Assembly (NCBI RefSeq): GCF_000961795.1
Contig: NZ_LADU01000005.1
Coordinates: forward strand, 1-64,000
Length of the DNA stretch: 64,000 nucleotides
Reading direction: 5' to 3'
Source: Hyphomonas sp. BRH_c22
Lineage (GTDB): Bacteria; Pseudomonadota; Alphaproteobacteria; Caulobacterales; Hyphomonadaceae
The position numbers and the translations under genes were made by a program. The notes beneath the pieces are model-generated. The model did no database searches, had not been told where the DNA came from, and saw only the letters and a list, made by a program, of their open reading frames with translations. Shown here one piece after another: positions 51,420-60,521 of the stretch (its first letter is position 1; each line of letters starts with the position of its first letter).

Positions 51420-53249
51420 ATGAGCGGCAAAACCAAAGAAAAGGCTGCACTCGCGTCTCTCGGCTCGCTGATGGCTGAGCAGAATCCGATGCAATTGCAG
51501 GTGTTGATGACAACGCTTGCCTTGGCCAACACGGAATCGCAAGCGCTGATCAGCGACGTGCTGATGGGGTCCGGCCCGGTGGGAACCATGGCGAAGGGCG
51601 ACCCGATGGGTGCCGTCGACGCGTTCCAGGAGGTCGGCAAGAGCCTTGCGCGCAATCCGATGGCGCTGATGAATGCCAATCTGGAACTGATGCAGGGCTG
51701 GATGAAGCTGTGGCAGGAGATGGCCACCGAAGCGATGGGCACGCCTGCTGCCCCGGAAACGGACAAGCGGTTCGCAGACCCTGAATGGCAGACCAATCCC
51801 GGCTTCAAGTTTATCCGCAAGGCGTATGACGTGAACCGCAACTGGCTGATGGGCCTGGCCGACCATGCGCCGGACCTGCCGGACAATATCCACCTGCGCG
51901 CCAAGTTCTTCACGCAGCAGCTGACCGACACGCTGTCGCCGACAAATTATCTCGGATCCAATCCGCAGGCCTTGCGCGCCTTCCTCGAGAGCGGCGGCGA
52001 AAGCGTGCTGAACGGCATTCGCCTCGCCCGCGCCGATGTGAAGAAAGCCGGCGGCAAGCTGCATATCAGCCAGACCGACGAGACACCGTTCGAGATCGGC
52101 AAGAACATCGCCACGGCGCCGGGCAAGGTCGTTTTCCGCAATGACCTGATCGAACTGATCCAGTATGCGCCGACGCAGGAGGAGACCTATTCGCGGCCGC
52201 TGCTGATCTTCCCGCCCTGGATCAACAAGTTCTACATCCTGGACCTGCGCGAAGAGAATTCGATGATCCGCTGGCTGGTCGACAAGGGCCTCACCGTGTT
52301 CGTCGTGTCGTGGCGCTCTGCCGACGCGGTGACGCAGGATTACACCTGGGACGATTACAGCAGGAAAGGTGTCTATGCCGCTGTCGAAGCGGTGCTGCAG
52401 GCCTCCGGTTCCAAGAAACTGAACGCCGTGGGCTATTGCATTGGCGGCACGCTGCTGTCCGGCACGCTGGCCCATATGGCGGCCCATGGAGACGATCGGG
52501 TTGCGTCGGCGACATTCTTTGCCTCGCAGTCGGATTTCGAACTGGCAGGCGACCTGAAGGTTTTCACCGATGGCCCCGGGCGCAACTATATCGACACCAT
52601 CATCGAGGAGCATGGCGGCGTCATGCCCGGCGCGATGATGTACGAGACCTTCAACTGGCTGCGGCCGATCGACCTCGTCTGGCGCTATGTCATCGACCAG
52701 TACATGCTGGGCAAGGCGCCGCGTCCGTTCGACCTGCTCTACTGGAATGCCGACCAGACCAATATTCCCGGGGCGGTTCACCAGAGCTATCTGAAGAACT
52801 GCTATTCCGACAACAAGCTGTCGAGCGGCGGCTTCGAACTGCTGGGCGAAAAGATCGACCTGAAGAATGTCAAAATCCCGGTCATGGTGCAGGCCAGCCG
52901 CGACGACCATATCTGCCCGTTCGAGAGCGTATACCGCACGGCCACCGTGTTTGGCGGCGACACCAAGTTCGTCCTGTCAGGCTCGGGCCACATTGCTGGC
53001 GTGGTGAACCATCCCGACAGCAAGAAATACCAGCACTGGACCGGCGGCAAGATCACCGAGACCGGGGCCGAATGGCTGGAAACAGCCGAGGAACACCCCG
53101 GCTCGTGGTGGCCTTACTGGTGGGAGTGGCTTCGGCCGAAATCCGGCAAGAAGAAAGCCGCTGTCGAACCCAAGGACATGGGCCTCGGCGACGCGCCGGG
53201 CACCTATGTGCGCGTGCGCCTGCAGGACATCAAGCTACCGCTGAAATAG
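51420..53249 (+). CDS. phaC: Class I polyhydroxyalkanoate synthase
   Basis: 609 residues. The N-terminal domain (to about residue 240) includes NPMALMNANLELMQGWMKLW and DPEWQTNPGFKFIRKAY. The catalytic alpha/beta domain has LLIFPPWINKFYILDL, the lipase-like box GYCIGG with the nucleophilic Cys near residue 342, the Asp in ASRDDHICPFES, and the His in SGHIAGVVN. It polymerises hydroxyacyl-CoA into carbon-storage granules. phaA, phaB and phasin genes are not nearby. The ATG at 51420 is taken although an in-frame TTG at 51411 exists; the ribosome site is weak. Confidence 0.95.
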   Translation: MSGKTKEKAALASLGSLMAEQNPMQLQVLMTTLALANTESQALISDVLMGSGPVGTMAKGDPMGAVDAFQEVGKSLARNPMALMNANLELMQGWMKLWQEMATEAMGTPAAPETDKRFADPEWQTNPGFKFIRKAYDVNRNWLMGLADHAPDLPDNIHLRAKFFTQQLTDTLSPTNYLGSNPQALRAFLESGGESVLNGIRLARADVKKAGGKLHISQTDETPFEIGKNIATAPGKVVFRNDLIELIQYAPTQEETYSRPLLIFPPWINKFYILDLREENSMIRWLVDKGLTVFVVSWRSADAVTQDYTWDDYSRKGVYAAVEAVLQASGSKKLNAVGYCIGGTLLSGTLAHMAAHGDDRVASATFFASQSDFELAGDLKVFTDGPGRNYIDTIIEEHGGVMPGAMMYETFNWLRPIDLVWRYVIDQYMLGKAPRPFDLLYWNADQTNIPGAVHQSYLKNCYSDNKLSSGGFELLGEKIDLKNVKIPVMVQASRDDHICPFESVYRTATVFGGDTKFVLSGSGHIAGVVNHPDSKKYQHWTGGKITETGAEWLETAEEHPGSWWPYWWEWLRPKSGKKKAAVEPKDMGLGDAPGTYVRVRLQDIKLPLK

Positions 53250-53258
53250 ACCCGGATC

Positions 53259-53292
53259 AGCGCTCGTCCTTCGACTTGGCCCGGGATGAGCT
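53259..53292. repeat. REP-like intergenic palindrome, copy 2
   Basis: AGCGCTCGTCCTTCGACTTG and the arm CGGGATGAGCT flank a short spacer. It is related to the element at 595-627, sharing CCTTCGACTT and GGATGAGC. Again it separates converging genes, here phaC and argC, so a bidirectional termination or boundary role is possible. Confidence 0.45.
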
Positions 53293-53309
53293 AATGCAGT
53301 TAAATGGAC

Positions 53310-54257
53310 TCAAGCTTCCAGCCCGGTCCACTCATCCAGCCCCAGCGCGATGTTGAGGTTCTGGACCGCCGCGCCGGAGGCCCCCTTCCCCAGATTGTCG
53401 AGCCGCGCAACGAGGCGCGCCTGATCGTCCGTACCGAAGACATAGAGTTCAAGCCGGTTGGTGCCGTTGCAGCCTTCCGGTTCGAGGCTTGTCAGTCCGT
53501 CGGACTCGGCCAGCGGCACGACGCGCACGAAACGTTCGCCATGGAAGGCATCCGCCAGCGCGGCGTGCAGGTCGGCCCGGCGCGGCTTGCGTGGCAGGGC
53601 CCAGAGTGGCAGTGGCACTTCCACGATCATGCCCTGCGCAAACCGACCGACGGCGGGCGTGAACATAGGCAGGTTGGCGAGGCGGCCATGGCGCATCATT
53701 TCGGGCGGATGCTTGTGCTTCTGGCCGAGGGCATAGATGCGGTAATTGTCGGCCGTGTAGTTGGGGGCGTCCGCATTCTCGAACTCGGCAATCATCGCAT
53801 TGCCGCCGCCTGTATAGCCCGACACCGCGTTGACTGTGACCGGGTGCGCCGGTGGCAGCAGCCCCCGCATCACCAGCGGACGCACGAGGGCGATGACGCC
53901 CGTCGGGTAGCAGCCGGGGTTGGAAATGCGCGTGGATGCCTGGATCGCGGCGCGCTGGCCCTTGTCCATCTCGGGAAAGCCATAGGTCCAGCCTGCTGCC
54001 GTGCGGTGGGCCGTGGAGGCATCAATGATGATCGTGTTCTTGCTGGTCACGAGCGACACGCCGAGCCGGGCGGCATCATCGGGCAGGCAGAGGATCACGG
54101 CATCGGCCATGTTCATCAGGCGCGCCCGCTCGTCGATGTCCTTGCGCCTGGCCGGGTTGATCGAGACCAGGTCAATATCGCTGCGCTGGCGCAGCCGGTC
54201 GGCAATCTGCAGGCCGGTCGTGCCGGCTTCGCCATCTATGAAAACCTTTGGCAGCAT
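53310..54257 (-). CDS. argC: N-acetyl-gamma-glutamyl-phosphate reductase (short type)
   Basis: 315 residues, the shorter ArgC type 2. NAD(P)-binding DGEAGTTGLQIADRL is at the start, IIDASTAHR follows, and the catalytic Cys is in SNPGCYPTG near residue 115. SGYTGGGNAMIAEFE and ALGQKHKHPPEM are typical of this branch. It reduces N-acetylglutamyl phosphate to the semialdehyde in arginine synthesis. It starts 25 bases past the rpsI terminator, so it is either independently transcribed or fed by read-through of the ribosomal operon. Confidence 0.94.
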   Translation of the reverse strand: MLPKVFIDGEAGTTGLQIADRLRQRSDIDLVSINPARRKDIDERARLMNMADAVILCLPDDAARLGVSLVTSKNTIIIDASTAHRTAAGWTYGFPEMDKGQRAAIQASTRISNPGCYPTGVIALVRPLVMRGLLPPAHPVTVNAVSGYTGGGNAMIAEFENADAPNYTADNYRIYALGQKHKHPPEMMRHGRLANLPMFTPAVGRFAQGMIVEVPLPLWALPRKPRRADLHAALADAFHGERFVRVVPLAESDGLTSLEPEGCNGTNRLELYVFGTDDQARLVARLDNLGKGASGAAVQNLNIALGLDEWTGLEA

Positions 54258-54281
54258 TCCCGCCCCCCACCACAGAACAAT

Positions 54282-54312
54282 AAAAAACGGGCGCTTCGTT
54301 CCCGAAGCGCCC
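54282..54312 (-). terminator. Rho-independent terminator after rpsI
   Basis: Read on the minus strand, GGGCGCTTCG and CGAAGCGCCC form a perfect 10-base-pair stem with a 4-base loop, followed by GTTTTTTA. It ends the rplM-rpsI transcript 28 bases past the rpsI stop. Confidence 0.92.
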
Positions 54313-54339
54313 GCCGGAATTGGAAAACCGGAATACGGC

Positions 54340-54825
54340 CTAGCGCTTGGAGAACTGGAAGCTGCGGCGGGCCTTGGCCTTGCCGTACTTCTTGCGTTCG
54401 ACGACGCGCGGGTCGCGAGTCATGAAGCCGAATGGCTTCAGCACGGCGCGCAGGCCTGGCTCATAGTTGACGAGGGCGCGCGAGATACCGTGACGGACAG
54501 CACCGGCCTGGCCCATCAGGCCGGAGCCCTTGACGGTGGCGATGACGTCGAATTCGGAATCACGGCCGGTTTCGATCAGCGGCTGGGCAATCACCATGCG
54601 CAGAACCGGACGGGCAAAATACTGCTCCTGGTCGCGGCCATTGATCGTGATCTTGCCGGTACCCGGCTTGATCCAGACGCGGGCAGTGGCTTCCTTGCGG
54701 CGGCCGGTGCCGTAGGCGCGGCCGAGTGCGTCGATCTTCGGTTCGATCTTCGCGACAGGCGCGTCAGCAGCAGGCGTACCGGACATGGTGCCGAGGTCCT
54801 GGAGGGAGTTTGCAGTATCGGTCAT
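54340..54825 (-). CDS. rpsI: 30S ribosomal protein uS9
   Basis: 161 residues. An alphaproteobacterial N-terminal extension of about 35 residues precedes [20 protein letters not shown]. The end [20 protein letters not shown]...FSKR is the conserved tail that reaches the P-site tRNA. It starts 3 bases after the rplM stop and has a strong terminator behind it. Confidence 0.98.
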   Translation of the reverse strand: MTDTANSLQDLGTMSGTPAADAPVAKIEPKIDALGRAYGTGRRKEATARVWIKPGTGKITINGRDQEQYFARPVLRMVIAQPLIETGRDSEFDVIATVKGSGLMGQAGAVRHGISRALVNYEPGLRAVLKPFGFMTRDPRVVERKKYGKAKARRSFQFSKR

Positions 54826-54828
54826 GGA

Positions 54829-55293
54829 TTAGGCCGCCTTGATGTTCTTACGGTTCATCGACTTGAAATCGACGACTTCCGGCTGTTGGGCCGTGTGCGG
54901 GTGCTCGGCACCGGCATAGACGCGCAGCTTGCCGAACTGGGTGCGGGCGAGCGTGCTTTCCTTCGGCATCATGCGCTTCACAGCCATCTGGATGGCGCGC
55001 TCAGGATACTTGCCGTTGAGGATTTTCTCAGGCGTGGTCGACTTTATACCGCCCGGATAACCGGTGTGGCGGTAATAGATCTTGTCGGTCAGCTTCTTGC
55101 CTGTGAATTTCGCTTTATCCGCGTTGATAATGACGACATGATCGCCCGTATCGATGTGCGGTGTGAAATCGACGCGGTGCTTGCCGCGAAGGCGTTTGGC
55201 GACGTAAGAAGCAAGGCGTCCGATGACGACGTCAGTCGCGTCAATCACGACCCACTTGTGCTCCACATCTGCTGGTGCGTTATAGGTTTTCAT
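54829..55293 (-). CDS. rplM: 50S ribosomal protein uL13
   Basis: 154 residues. The conserved [29 protein letters not shown] and MLPK-type region ([23 protein letters not shown]) identify uL13. It is the first gene of the rplM-rpsI operon. The promoter appears to lie inside the divergent lipoprotein gene at 55332 (see 55350-55378). Leader length would be about 50 bases, with site GAGAGG before the ATG region. Confidence 0.98.
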   Translation of the reverse strand: MKTYNAPADVEHKWVVIDATDVVIGRLASYVAKRLRGKHRVDFTPHIDTGDHVVIINADKAKFTGKKLTDKIYYRHTGYPGGIKSTTPEKILNGKYPERAIQMAVKRMMPKESTLARTQFGKLRVYAGAEHPHTAQQPEVVDFKSMNRKNIKAA

Positions 55294-55331
55294 CGCTCTA
55301 ATCAGAGCCTCTCGCTTTCGGAGTTCATGGA

Positions 55332-56297
55332 ATGCAATTCAAGCGCTGGCGTTTAAGCGCCGCTTCCCCCCTTGTCAACGCTGGGGTTGGCCTTGCCCTG
55401 CTTTTTACGGCATCGGCCTGTTCCAAACAAGACAAACAAGCTGATTCCGGGGCTGAAGCCCCTGTGATTGCTGCAGGCACGGTCCTTCCGGCCGTCTGGT
55501 CCACGCGCCCGCTAGAGGGCGAAGTCGCCTCCATCGCGCTGTCAGGCGGATTACGCGGCATTCTGGCGGTCGCCTATGAGAAGGGCGGCCTGCAATTTTA
55601 CGACATGGAGGCTGAAAAACTGGGCGAAAAGTCCAATTTCCGGCTGAAATCGCTGGCAGGCGGCCAATCCTCCGTCGTCGAGGAGCGTTCGATCACCGTA
55701 TTCCCCGGAATCACGCGCGACGGCGAACTCAAGGCCTATATCTATGGCGAAGGCCTGATCGCCCCGGCCCAGATCGACCTGCCGGTCAATGCCGATAAAG
55801 CAATCGGCGGCGTCTGCTCCGGCCCCGCGCCGGGCACGGGCCTGATGCGCCTCGCCTTCTGGACCGAAACGAACAATCGCGTCCTGCAGAACGGGATCAT
55901 CCGCGAAGCGGATGGCGAGCTGGCCTGGACGGCCGGCACATCGACCTTCACTGATTTCCCGGTCAAATCATGCGCCTTTACCAGCGACACACTGGTTGCC
56001 TCGCCCCGCGCCTCCAGCGCCGCTTCGCTGGTGCGCGGACCACTCGACGCGCTGGTCTCGCTGGAGGACGGCAAGCTGGGCATCTCGACCGACCTTGGCA
56101 TGACCAATGCCGAGATCAGCGTGAAAGACGGGATCACCGTCGTCGCCCCGGACACGCCGGTCGCGCTGGCCGCGATGGGCACGATGATGTCGGGCGGGTA
56201 TCCGGGCGGACTGATCGTCATTGCGGGCGAGACCCGGCCCGGTGAGCATCATGCCGTGTTTGTCGACCCGAGCCCGCTGACATTGTCGACCAACTGA
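55332..56297 (+). CDS. Lipoprotein of unknown function, propeller-like
   Basis: 321 residues. A hydrophobic signal ([16 protein letters not shown]) ends in a lipobox-like TASAC-S near residue 30. The mature protein is beta-rich with Gly-containing turns ([50 protein letters not shown]), recalling a phytase-like or other propeller. This is a guess from strand pattern only. It is divergent from rplM with just 38 bases between starts, and its 3' end overlaps ctaA on the other strand by 49 bases. GGAG lies 10 bases before the ATG. Confidence 0.65.
   Translation: MQFKRWRLSAASPLVNAGVGLALLFTASACSKQDKQADSGAEAPVIAAGTVLPAVWSTRPLEGEVASIALSGGLRGILAVAYEKGGLQFYDMEAEKLGEKSNFRLKSLAGGQSSVVEERSITVFPGITRDGELKAYIYGEGLIAPAQIDLPVNADKAIGGVCSGPAPGTGLMRLAFWTETNNRVLQNGIIREADGELAWTAGTSTFTDFPVKSCAFTSDTLVASPRASSAASLVRGPLDALVSLEDGKLGISTDLGMTNAEISVKDGITVVAPDTPVALAAMGTMMSGGYPGGLIVIAGETRPGEHHAVFVDPSPLTLSTN
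55350..55378 (-). promoter_or_regulatory. Promoter of rplM-rpsI inside the divergent lipoprotein gene
   Basis: On the minus strand, TTGACA (55373-55378) and TAAACG (55350-55355) are separated by 17 bases. The -35 is perfect and the -10 moderate. Transcription would begin near 55343, about 50 bases before rplM. The element overlaps codons 7-16 of the lipoprotein gene, which explains how two divergent genes fit into a 38-base gap. Confidence 0.6.
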
Positions 56298-57322
56298 TCC
56301 GGGCTGCGGGAGAGCCAGACCAGCCGGACAGCGGCCAGTGTGACGATGACGCCAAGGGCCTGGTGGACCAACGCCAGGCTCATTGGCGCGGCACTGACGA
56401 GCGTCAGGATTCCCCAGACCGCCTGCAGGCTGACAAGCACGGCCAGGCCGGCAGACGCGTTCCTGAGGGCGGTCCTGCGGAACATCCACGCGGCCACGAG
56501 CGCGATGACCCAGATCAGGTAGGCCAGCATGCGGTGGTTGAACTGGGTGGTTGCGCGGCCTTCGAACAGGCTGCGCAGGCCAAGGCCTTCACCAAGATAG
56601 GAACCGGGCACGAATTCACCGGCCATCAAGGGCCAGTCAGTATAGCTGCGCCCGGCATCAAGCCCGGCCACGAGGGCGCCGGCGGCCATCTGGACGAAGA
56701 TCAGTCCCAAAAGCACCGCGGCGACCGTGCGCACGCGCGGCGCAACCGGCGTGCGCGTCCTGGCGCCCAGATCGAGCCACAGCCAGGCCGTTCCGGCGAT
56801 GATGACCAGCGCCAGCATGAAATGGGTTGCGAGGCGGTAGGGCGCAACATCGACGCGGGTGGTTTCGCCGATACCGCTGGACACCATCCACCAGCCAATG
56901 AAGCCCTGCAGCGCGCCTAGCAGGATGAGGATGACGAAGCGGGTCGCGAGACGGCGGCTGAGCCAGCCGCGAATGGCGAAGATGGCAAAGCCGAACATGG
57001 CGACAAGACCGATCAGGCGGCCGAACAGACGATGGCCCCATTCCCACCAGAAAATCTGTTCGAATTCGCCAAGTGACATGCCGGAATTCTGCAGCCGGTA
57101 TTCGGCTGTCTGCTGGTACTTCTCGAACAGGCTTTGCCATGCCGCATCGCTCATGGGCGGCAAGGCCCCCTTGATGGGATCCCATTCGGTAATGGAGAGG
57201 CCGCTATCGGTCAGGCGCGTGGCACCGCCGATCAGGATCATCGCGTAGACAAGCACGCCGATTATCACGAGCCAGTTTCGCATCCAGCTTGTTGCGAGAG
57301 GGGATTTGCCTGTTTGAGACAT
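56249..57322 (-). CDS. ctaA: Heme A synthase, COX15/CtaA type 2
   Basis: 357 residues with about eight membrane segments. Conserved parts are IGGATRLTDSGLSITEWDPIKGALPP, FWWEWGHRLFGRLIGL (heme-ligand His), RLATHFMLAL, and NHRMLAYLIW with ALVHQALGVIVTL (second His pair). It oxidises heme O to heme A for aa3-type cytochrome oxidase, so the cell has that oxidase in addition to the bd type. The last 16 codons overlap the end of the convergent lipoprotein gene. Confidence 0.95.
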   Translation of the reverse strand: MSQTGKSPLATSWMRNWLVIIGVLVYAMILIGGATRLTDSGLSITEWDPIKGALPPMSDAAWQSLFEKYQQTAEYRLQNSGMSLGEFEQIFWWEWGHRLFGRLIGLVAMFGFAIFAIRGWLSRRLATRFVILILLGALQGFIGWWMVSSGIGETTRVDVAPYRLATHFMLALVIIAGTAWLWLDLGARTRTPVAPRVRTVAAVLLGLIFVQMAAGALVAGLDAGRSYTDWPLMAGEFVPGSYLGEGLGLRSLFEGRATTQFNHRMLAYLIWVIALVAAWMFRRTALRNASAGLAVLVSLQAVWGILTLVSAAPMSLALVHQALGVIVTLAAVRLVWLSRSPDQLVDNVSGLGSTNTA

Positions 57323-57411
57323 GCGGCCTAAATGGTCTATTGGTGAGGCGCGGCAAGAGGCAACCGTGTCGCAGCGTTCCCTATCCGAGCCTGACAGGAA
57401 CCAAGACCGCC

Positions 57412-57618
57412 ATGCGCAAACCCGTCGCCAGCCTGATCCTGCTTGCGTTCATTGTCCTCTATATCGTGCTGGTCGCCACGTTTTCCGGCATGATCGACGG
57501 CTGGCCGCGCTGGGCACAGCTCGTGTTCTACTTGATCGCCGGGTTTGCCTGGATCCTGCCGCTGAAGCCGCTGTTTGCGTGGATGAATGGCGGCGCACCG
57601 CAGGACAGCGACGACTGA
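57412..57618 (+). CDS. DUF2842 domain-containing small membrane protein
   Basis: 68 residues with two membrane segments (residues 6-27, LILLAFIVLYIVLVATFSGMI; and 36-58, LVFYLIAGFAWILPLKPLFAWM). The WPRWAQLVFYLIAGFAWILP pattern fits DUF2842, a small family found in alphaproteobacteria. Function unknown. The ATG at 57412 with an AGGA site is preferred over a longer frame from 57289. Located between ctaA and the phosphatidylserine-decarboxylase-like gene. Confidence 0.8.
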   Translation: MRKPVASLILLAFIVLYIVLVATFSGMIDGWPRWAQLVFYLIAGFAWILPLKPLFAWMNGGAPQDSDD

Positions 57619-57630
57619 ACGCTGGCCCCG

Positions 57631-58512
57631 CTATTCGTCGTGGCGGCGTGATGTTTCCCGCAGGCGCGCCAGGATCACGGCCGGGTCGTCAGGTGTGGAA
57701 ATGTCTTCCGGCGAGGGGTAATCATCCTCCTCGTCCTCTTCGGGCGCAGCCTCAGCTTCGGATTCGATCTCGCGTACCGTTTCGCCTTCCGTTTCCGCTT
57801 CGGTGACCCCATCGAAAAGCTCTGTGTCAGCCTGCGCCTTGAGACGACCCATGACCGTCTCGCCGCCGACCAGCGTCTGTCCGGGCCAGATCAGCATGCC
57901 TACGGCGGTCGGGACGAAGACATCGCACCAGCCGCCAAGCCGTCGTGTGCCGAAGGGGCGGCCGAGACGGACGATGTCGCCGGCTTCCGCTGCAAGGTCG
58001 ATGCGGGGCCCGAGGCCGCCGGACGCAAGGCGCACGCCGACCTGCTGGCCGCGGCTTTCGAAGGTGAGATAGGCGCGTGCCAGACCGTCATCCTCAGCGC
58101 GCGTTGCCAGCGGCACGCTGTTCTCGCCTGCTTCATAGATCATCGATTCAAGGCTGCCAGAAATTGGCGTGTAGACCTTGTTGGTCGACGAGGGGGCGGA
58201 TGCAATGCGGATACGGGTGGTGCTGGAATCCATCAGGCGCAATTCGGAAGGCGCCTCCACACGTTCCACGGAGACGACGACACCATCGCAGGGCGCCACG
58301 ACGCCATTGGCAAGGTCCGGCGGTGTCCGGTGCGACCAGCGGGCGGCCATGAGCGCCAGGACGACACCGGCAAAGCCGATCCAGAACAGCGGAGACCAAA
58401 GCGCGCCGAGCAGGAGGGCCACAAGCAGCGCGCCAAGCGCAGCCGCAACGCCTTCCCAGTCAAGGCCGATATTCATCCAGGGCGTATTCCTGCGATCGAG
58501 ATCTTCAGACAT
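57631..58512 (-). CDS. Phosphatidylserine-decarboxylase-like protein, catalytic motifs missing
   Basis: 293 residues. The N-terminus has two membrane segments (VAAALGALLVALLLGALW, LFWIGFAGVVLALMAA). The following domain resembles bacterial Psd: NGVVAPCDGVVVSVERVEAP, RIRIA..., LVGGETVMGRL. Two signatures are absent. The FNCHVNR-type segment is replaced by SSTNKVYTP, without its His, and the RFGSR-DVYLP cleavage site is replaced by PFGTRRLGGWCDVFVP, without the Gly-Ser that makes the pyruvoyl group. An acidic 55-residue tail (EEDEEDDYPSPED) is extra. It is probably a non-catalytic relative. ATG 58512 was chosen over TTG 58536. Confidence 0.7.
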   Translation of the reverse strand: MSEDLDRRNTPWMNIGLDWEGVAAALGALLVALLLGALWSPLFWIGFAGVVLALMAARWSHRTPPDLANGVVAPCDGVVVSVERVEAPSELRLMDSSTTRIRIASAPSSTNKVYTPISGSLESMIYEAGENSVPLATRAEDDGLARAYLTFESRGQQVGVRLASGGLGPRIDLAAEAGDIVRLGRPFGTRRLGGWCDVFVPTAVGMLIWPGQTLVGGETVMGRLKAQADTELFDGVTEAETEGETVREIESEAEAAPEEDEEDDYPSPEDISTPDDPAVILARLRETSRRHDE

Positions 58513-58539
58513 TCCAACAGCCCCTTCCCCGGGCAAACT

Positions 58540-60387
58540 CTAGTCGTCAACCAATGCCAGGTCGGCATTTTTCGCCTGACGTTCCCACATATCAGCATAT
58601 TTGCCGCCTTTGGCCAGCAGGACCGCGTGGTTGCCGCGTTCGATGACCCTTCCCGCTTCAAGCACGAGGATCTCGTCGGCAGATTTCACGGTGGACAGGC
58701 GGTGGGCAACCATCAGCGTTGTACGCCCTTCAGCCGCCTCTTCAAGCGCGTCCTGCACAGCGGCCTCGGTGGCGCTGTCGAGTGCGGACGTCGCCTCATC
58801 TAGCACGAGGATGGCCGGATCAGCGAGGATCACCCGGGCGATGCCGACGCGCTGCTTCTCGCCGCCGGACAGTTTCAGCCCGCGTTCGCCGACGCGCGTG
58901 TTCCAGCCATCCGGCAGGCTGTCGATGAATTCGAGCAGCTGCGCACGACGGGCCGCATCGCGCAGGTCGTCTTCGGTCGCTTCGGGGCAGGCATAGCCGA
59001 TATTGTAACGGATCGTGTCATTGAACAGAACAACGTCCTGCGGCACGAGCCCCAGCGCCTTGCGCAGCGATTCCTGCGTCAGCGAGCGCACATCCCTGTC
59101 ATCGACCAGGACCTGCCCGGATTCGACATCGTAGAAGCGGAAGAGCAGCTTCAATAGCGTGGACTTGCCGGCCCCGGAGGTGCCGACAAAGGCGATCTTC
59201 TTCCCGGGCTGCAGGTGGAAGCTGACATCACTGACGCCGACTGCGCGGCCTTCATGGGAGAAGCCGACATGCTGGAATTTCACGTCGCCTTTCGGCGCGA
59301 CCAGATCGACGGCATCTGCAGCATCGGACACGTCGGCGTTCATCGCGAGCAGGCCAAACAGCTTTTCGAGGTCCACCGCGCCCTGCTTGATCTCGCGCCA
59401 GGCCCAGCCAAGGATGTTCAGCGGTGCATAGAGCGAGAGCAGCATCAGCATGACAGCCGTCAGGTCGCCAATCTGCATCCTGCCATCGATCACGTTCCAG
59501 GCCGACAGGACCAGCACGGCCAGCAGGCCGGCATTCATCACCAGTGCCTGAACCGCGTTCAGGATGTACATGCTGCGCACGGTCTCGACGTAGCGGTCAT
59601 TGTAGACGCCCATGGCGGTATCGAAGCGCCCGGTTTCGCGCCGTTCGGCCGCGAAGGATTTGACCGTCTCGAAATTGGTCAGGATGTCGACCGCCATGGC
59701 GCGGAAATGCGTGTCCGCCTCGTTCATCCGGCGGCGCTGGCGCACGCGCCATTCAGTAATGACGACGGTGGCGATCACGTAGATGATGATCGTGGCCACG
59801 GCGATCAGGGAGAGGCGGATATCATAGGCGACGCCCAGGGCGATTGACGCGAGGATCAGGCGTATGAAGGTCGGCCCGATATTGAACGCCAGGAAGCGGA
59901 TCAGGTAATCGATCGCCCCTGCGCCCCGCTCGATGATGCGGTTCAGCGCCCCTGTGCGGCGCGTCTGGTGAAAGTTCAGGGAGAGCAACTGGGCGTGGCC
60001 GAACGCATCAACGCTGGCGACACGCTGCGCATCCTGGCTGACCGGTGCGAACAGGTAATCGCGCATCTGCGGAAGACCGGCCGCCAGGAAGCGGACGCCG
60101 ATACCGATCGACAGCCAGAGGGCAGCCGACGCGAACGCGGGGGCGATGCCGGCTTTCGGCGCGGCCTGGTTGATCGCGTGCCCAAGCACGAGGGGCGAAA
60201 CCACCTCAAGCACGGATGCCACAAGCGTCAGGATCACCGCGATCGCCATGGTCGGGCGCCACCTGGCGAGTTCGGACCGGCCGAGCAGTTTGAGGATCCG
60301 CAGGATCGAAACGCCAATGCCGCCATCAGCACTGTCGATCTTGTCGTGATTGGCTGGCGTTTCGGTCGTTTCGGTCGGTTTTGTCAT
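58540..60387 (-). CDS. ABC exporter, Atm1/ABCB7-like
   Basis: About 615 residues. Six membrane segments lie in residues 45-350, including the Atm1-type region RGAGAIDYLIRFLAFNIGPT and NEADTHFRAMAVDILTNFETVKSF. The ATPase domain has Walker A GTSGAGKST, Q-loop GLVPQDVVLFND, signature KLSGGEKQRVGIAR, Walker B ILVLDEATSALD and the H-loop AHRLST. Atm1 proteins export glutathione-linked sulfur or metal compounds. Several in-frame starts exist up to 60468; ATG 60387 (MTKPTETTE) was taken. It ends 27 bases before the Psd-like gene. Confidence 0.88.
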   Translation of the reverse strand: MTKPTETTETPANHDKIDSADGGIGVSILRILKLLGRSELARWRPTMAIAVILTLVASVLEVVSPLVLGHAINQAAPKAGIAPAFASAALWLSIGIGVRFLAAGLPQMRDYLFAPVSQDAQRVASVDAFGHAQLLSLNFHQTRRTGALNRIIERGAGAIDYLIRFLAFNIGPTFIRLILASIALGVAYDIRLSLIAVATIIIYVIATVVITEWRVRQRRRMNEADTHFRAMAVDILTNFETVKSFAAERRETGRFDTAMGVYNDRYVETVRSMYILNAVQALVMNAGLLAVLVLSAWNVIDGRMQIGDLTAVMLMLLSLYAPLNILGWAWREIKQGAVDLEKLFGLLAMNADVSDAADAVDLVAPKGDVKFQHVGFSHEGRAVGVSDVSFHLQPGKKIAFVGTSGAGKSTLLKLLFRFYDVESGQVLVDDRDVRSLTQESLRKALGLVPQDVVLFNDTIRYNIGYACPEATEDDLRDAARRAQLLEFIDSLPDGWNTRVGERGLKLSGGEKQRVGIARVILADPAILVLDEATSALDSATEAAVQDALEEAAEGRTTLMVAHRLSTVKSADEILVLEAGRVIERGNHAVLLAKGGKYADMWERQAKNADLALVDD

Positions 60388-60521
60388 CCCGGCCATATGG
60401 GGCGGAATCGCCGGAAGACAAAACGCCAACTGACTGTCACGTAACGTCACGGACATTGGAACTGGCAAGATGGCGTCTCAATGGCTAACTGTGCGGGTCG
60501 TTCAAACAGCCGGATTCCCCC

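Noticed and set aside
51387-52910. 507-codon frame antisense to phaC
   Set aside because: phaC has all catalytic motifs in the sense frame; the antisense product is motif-free.
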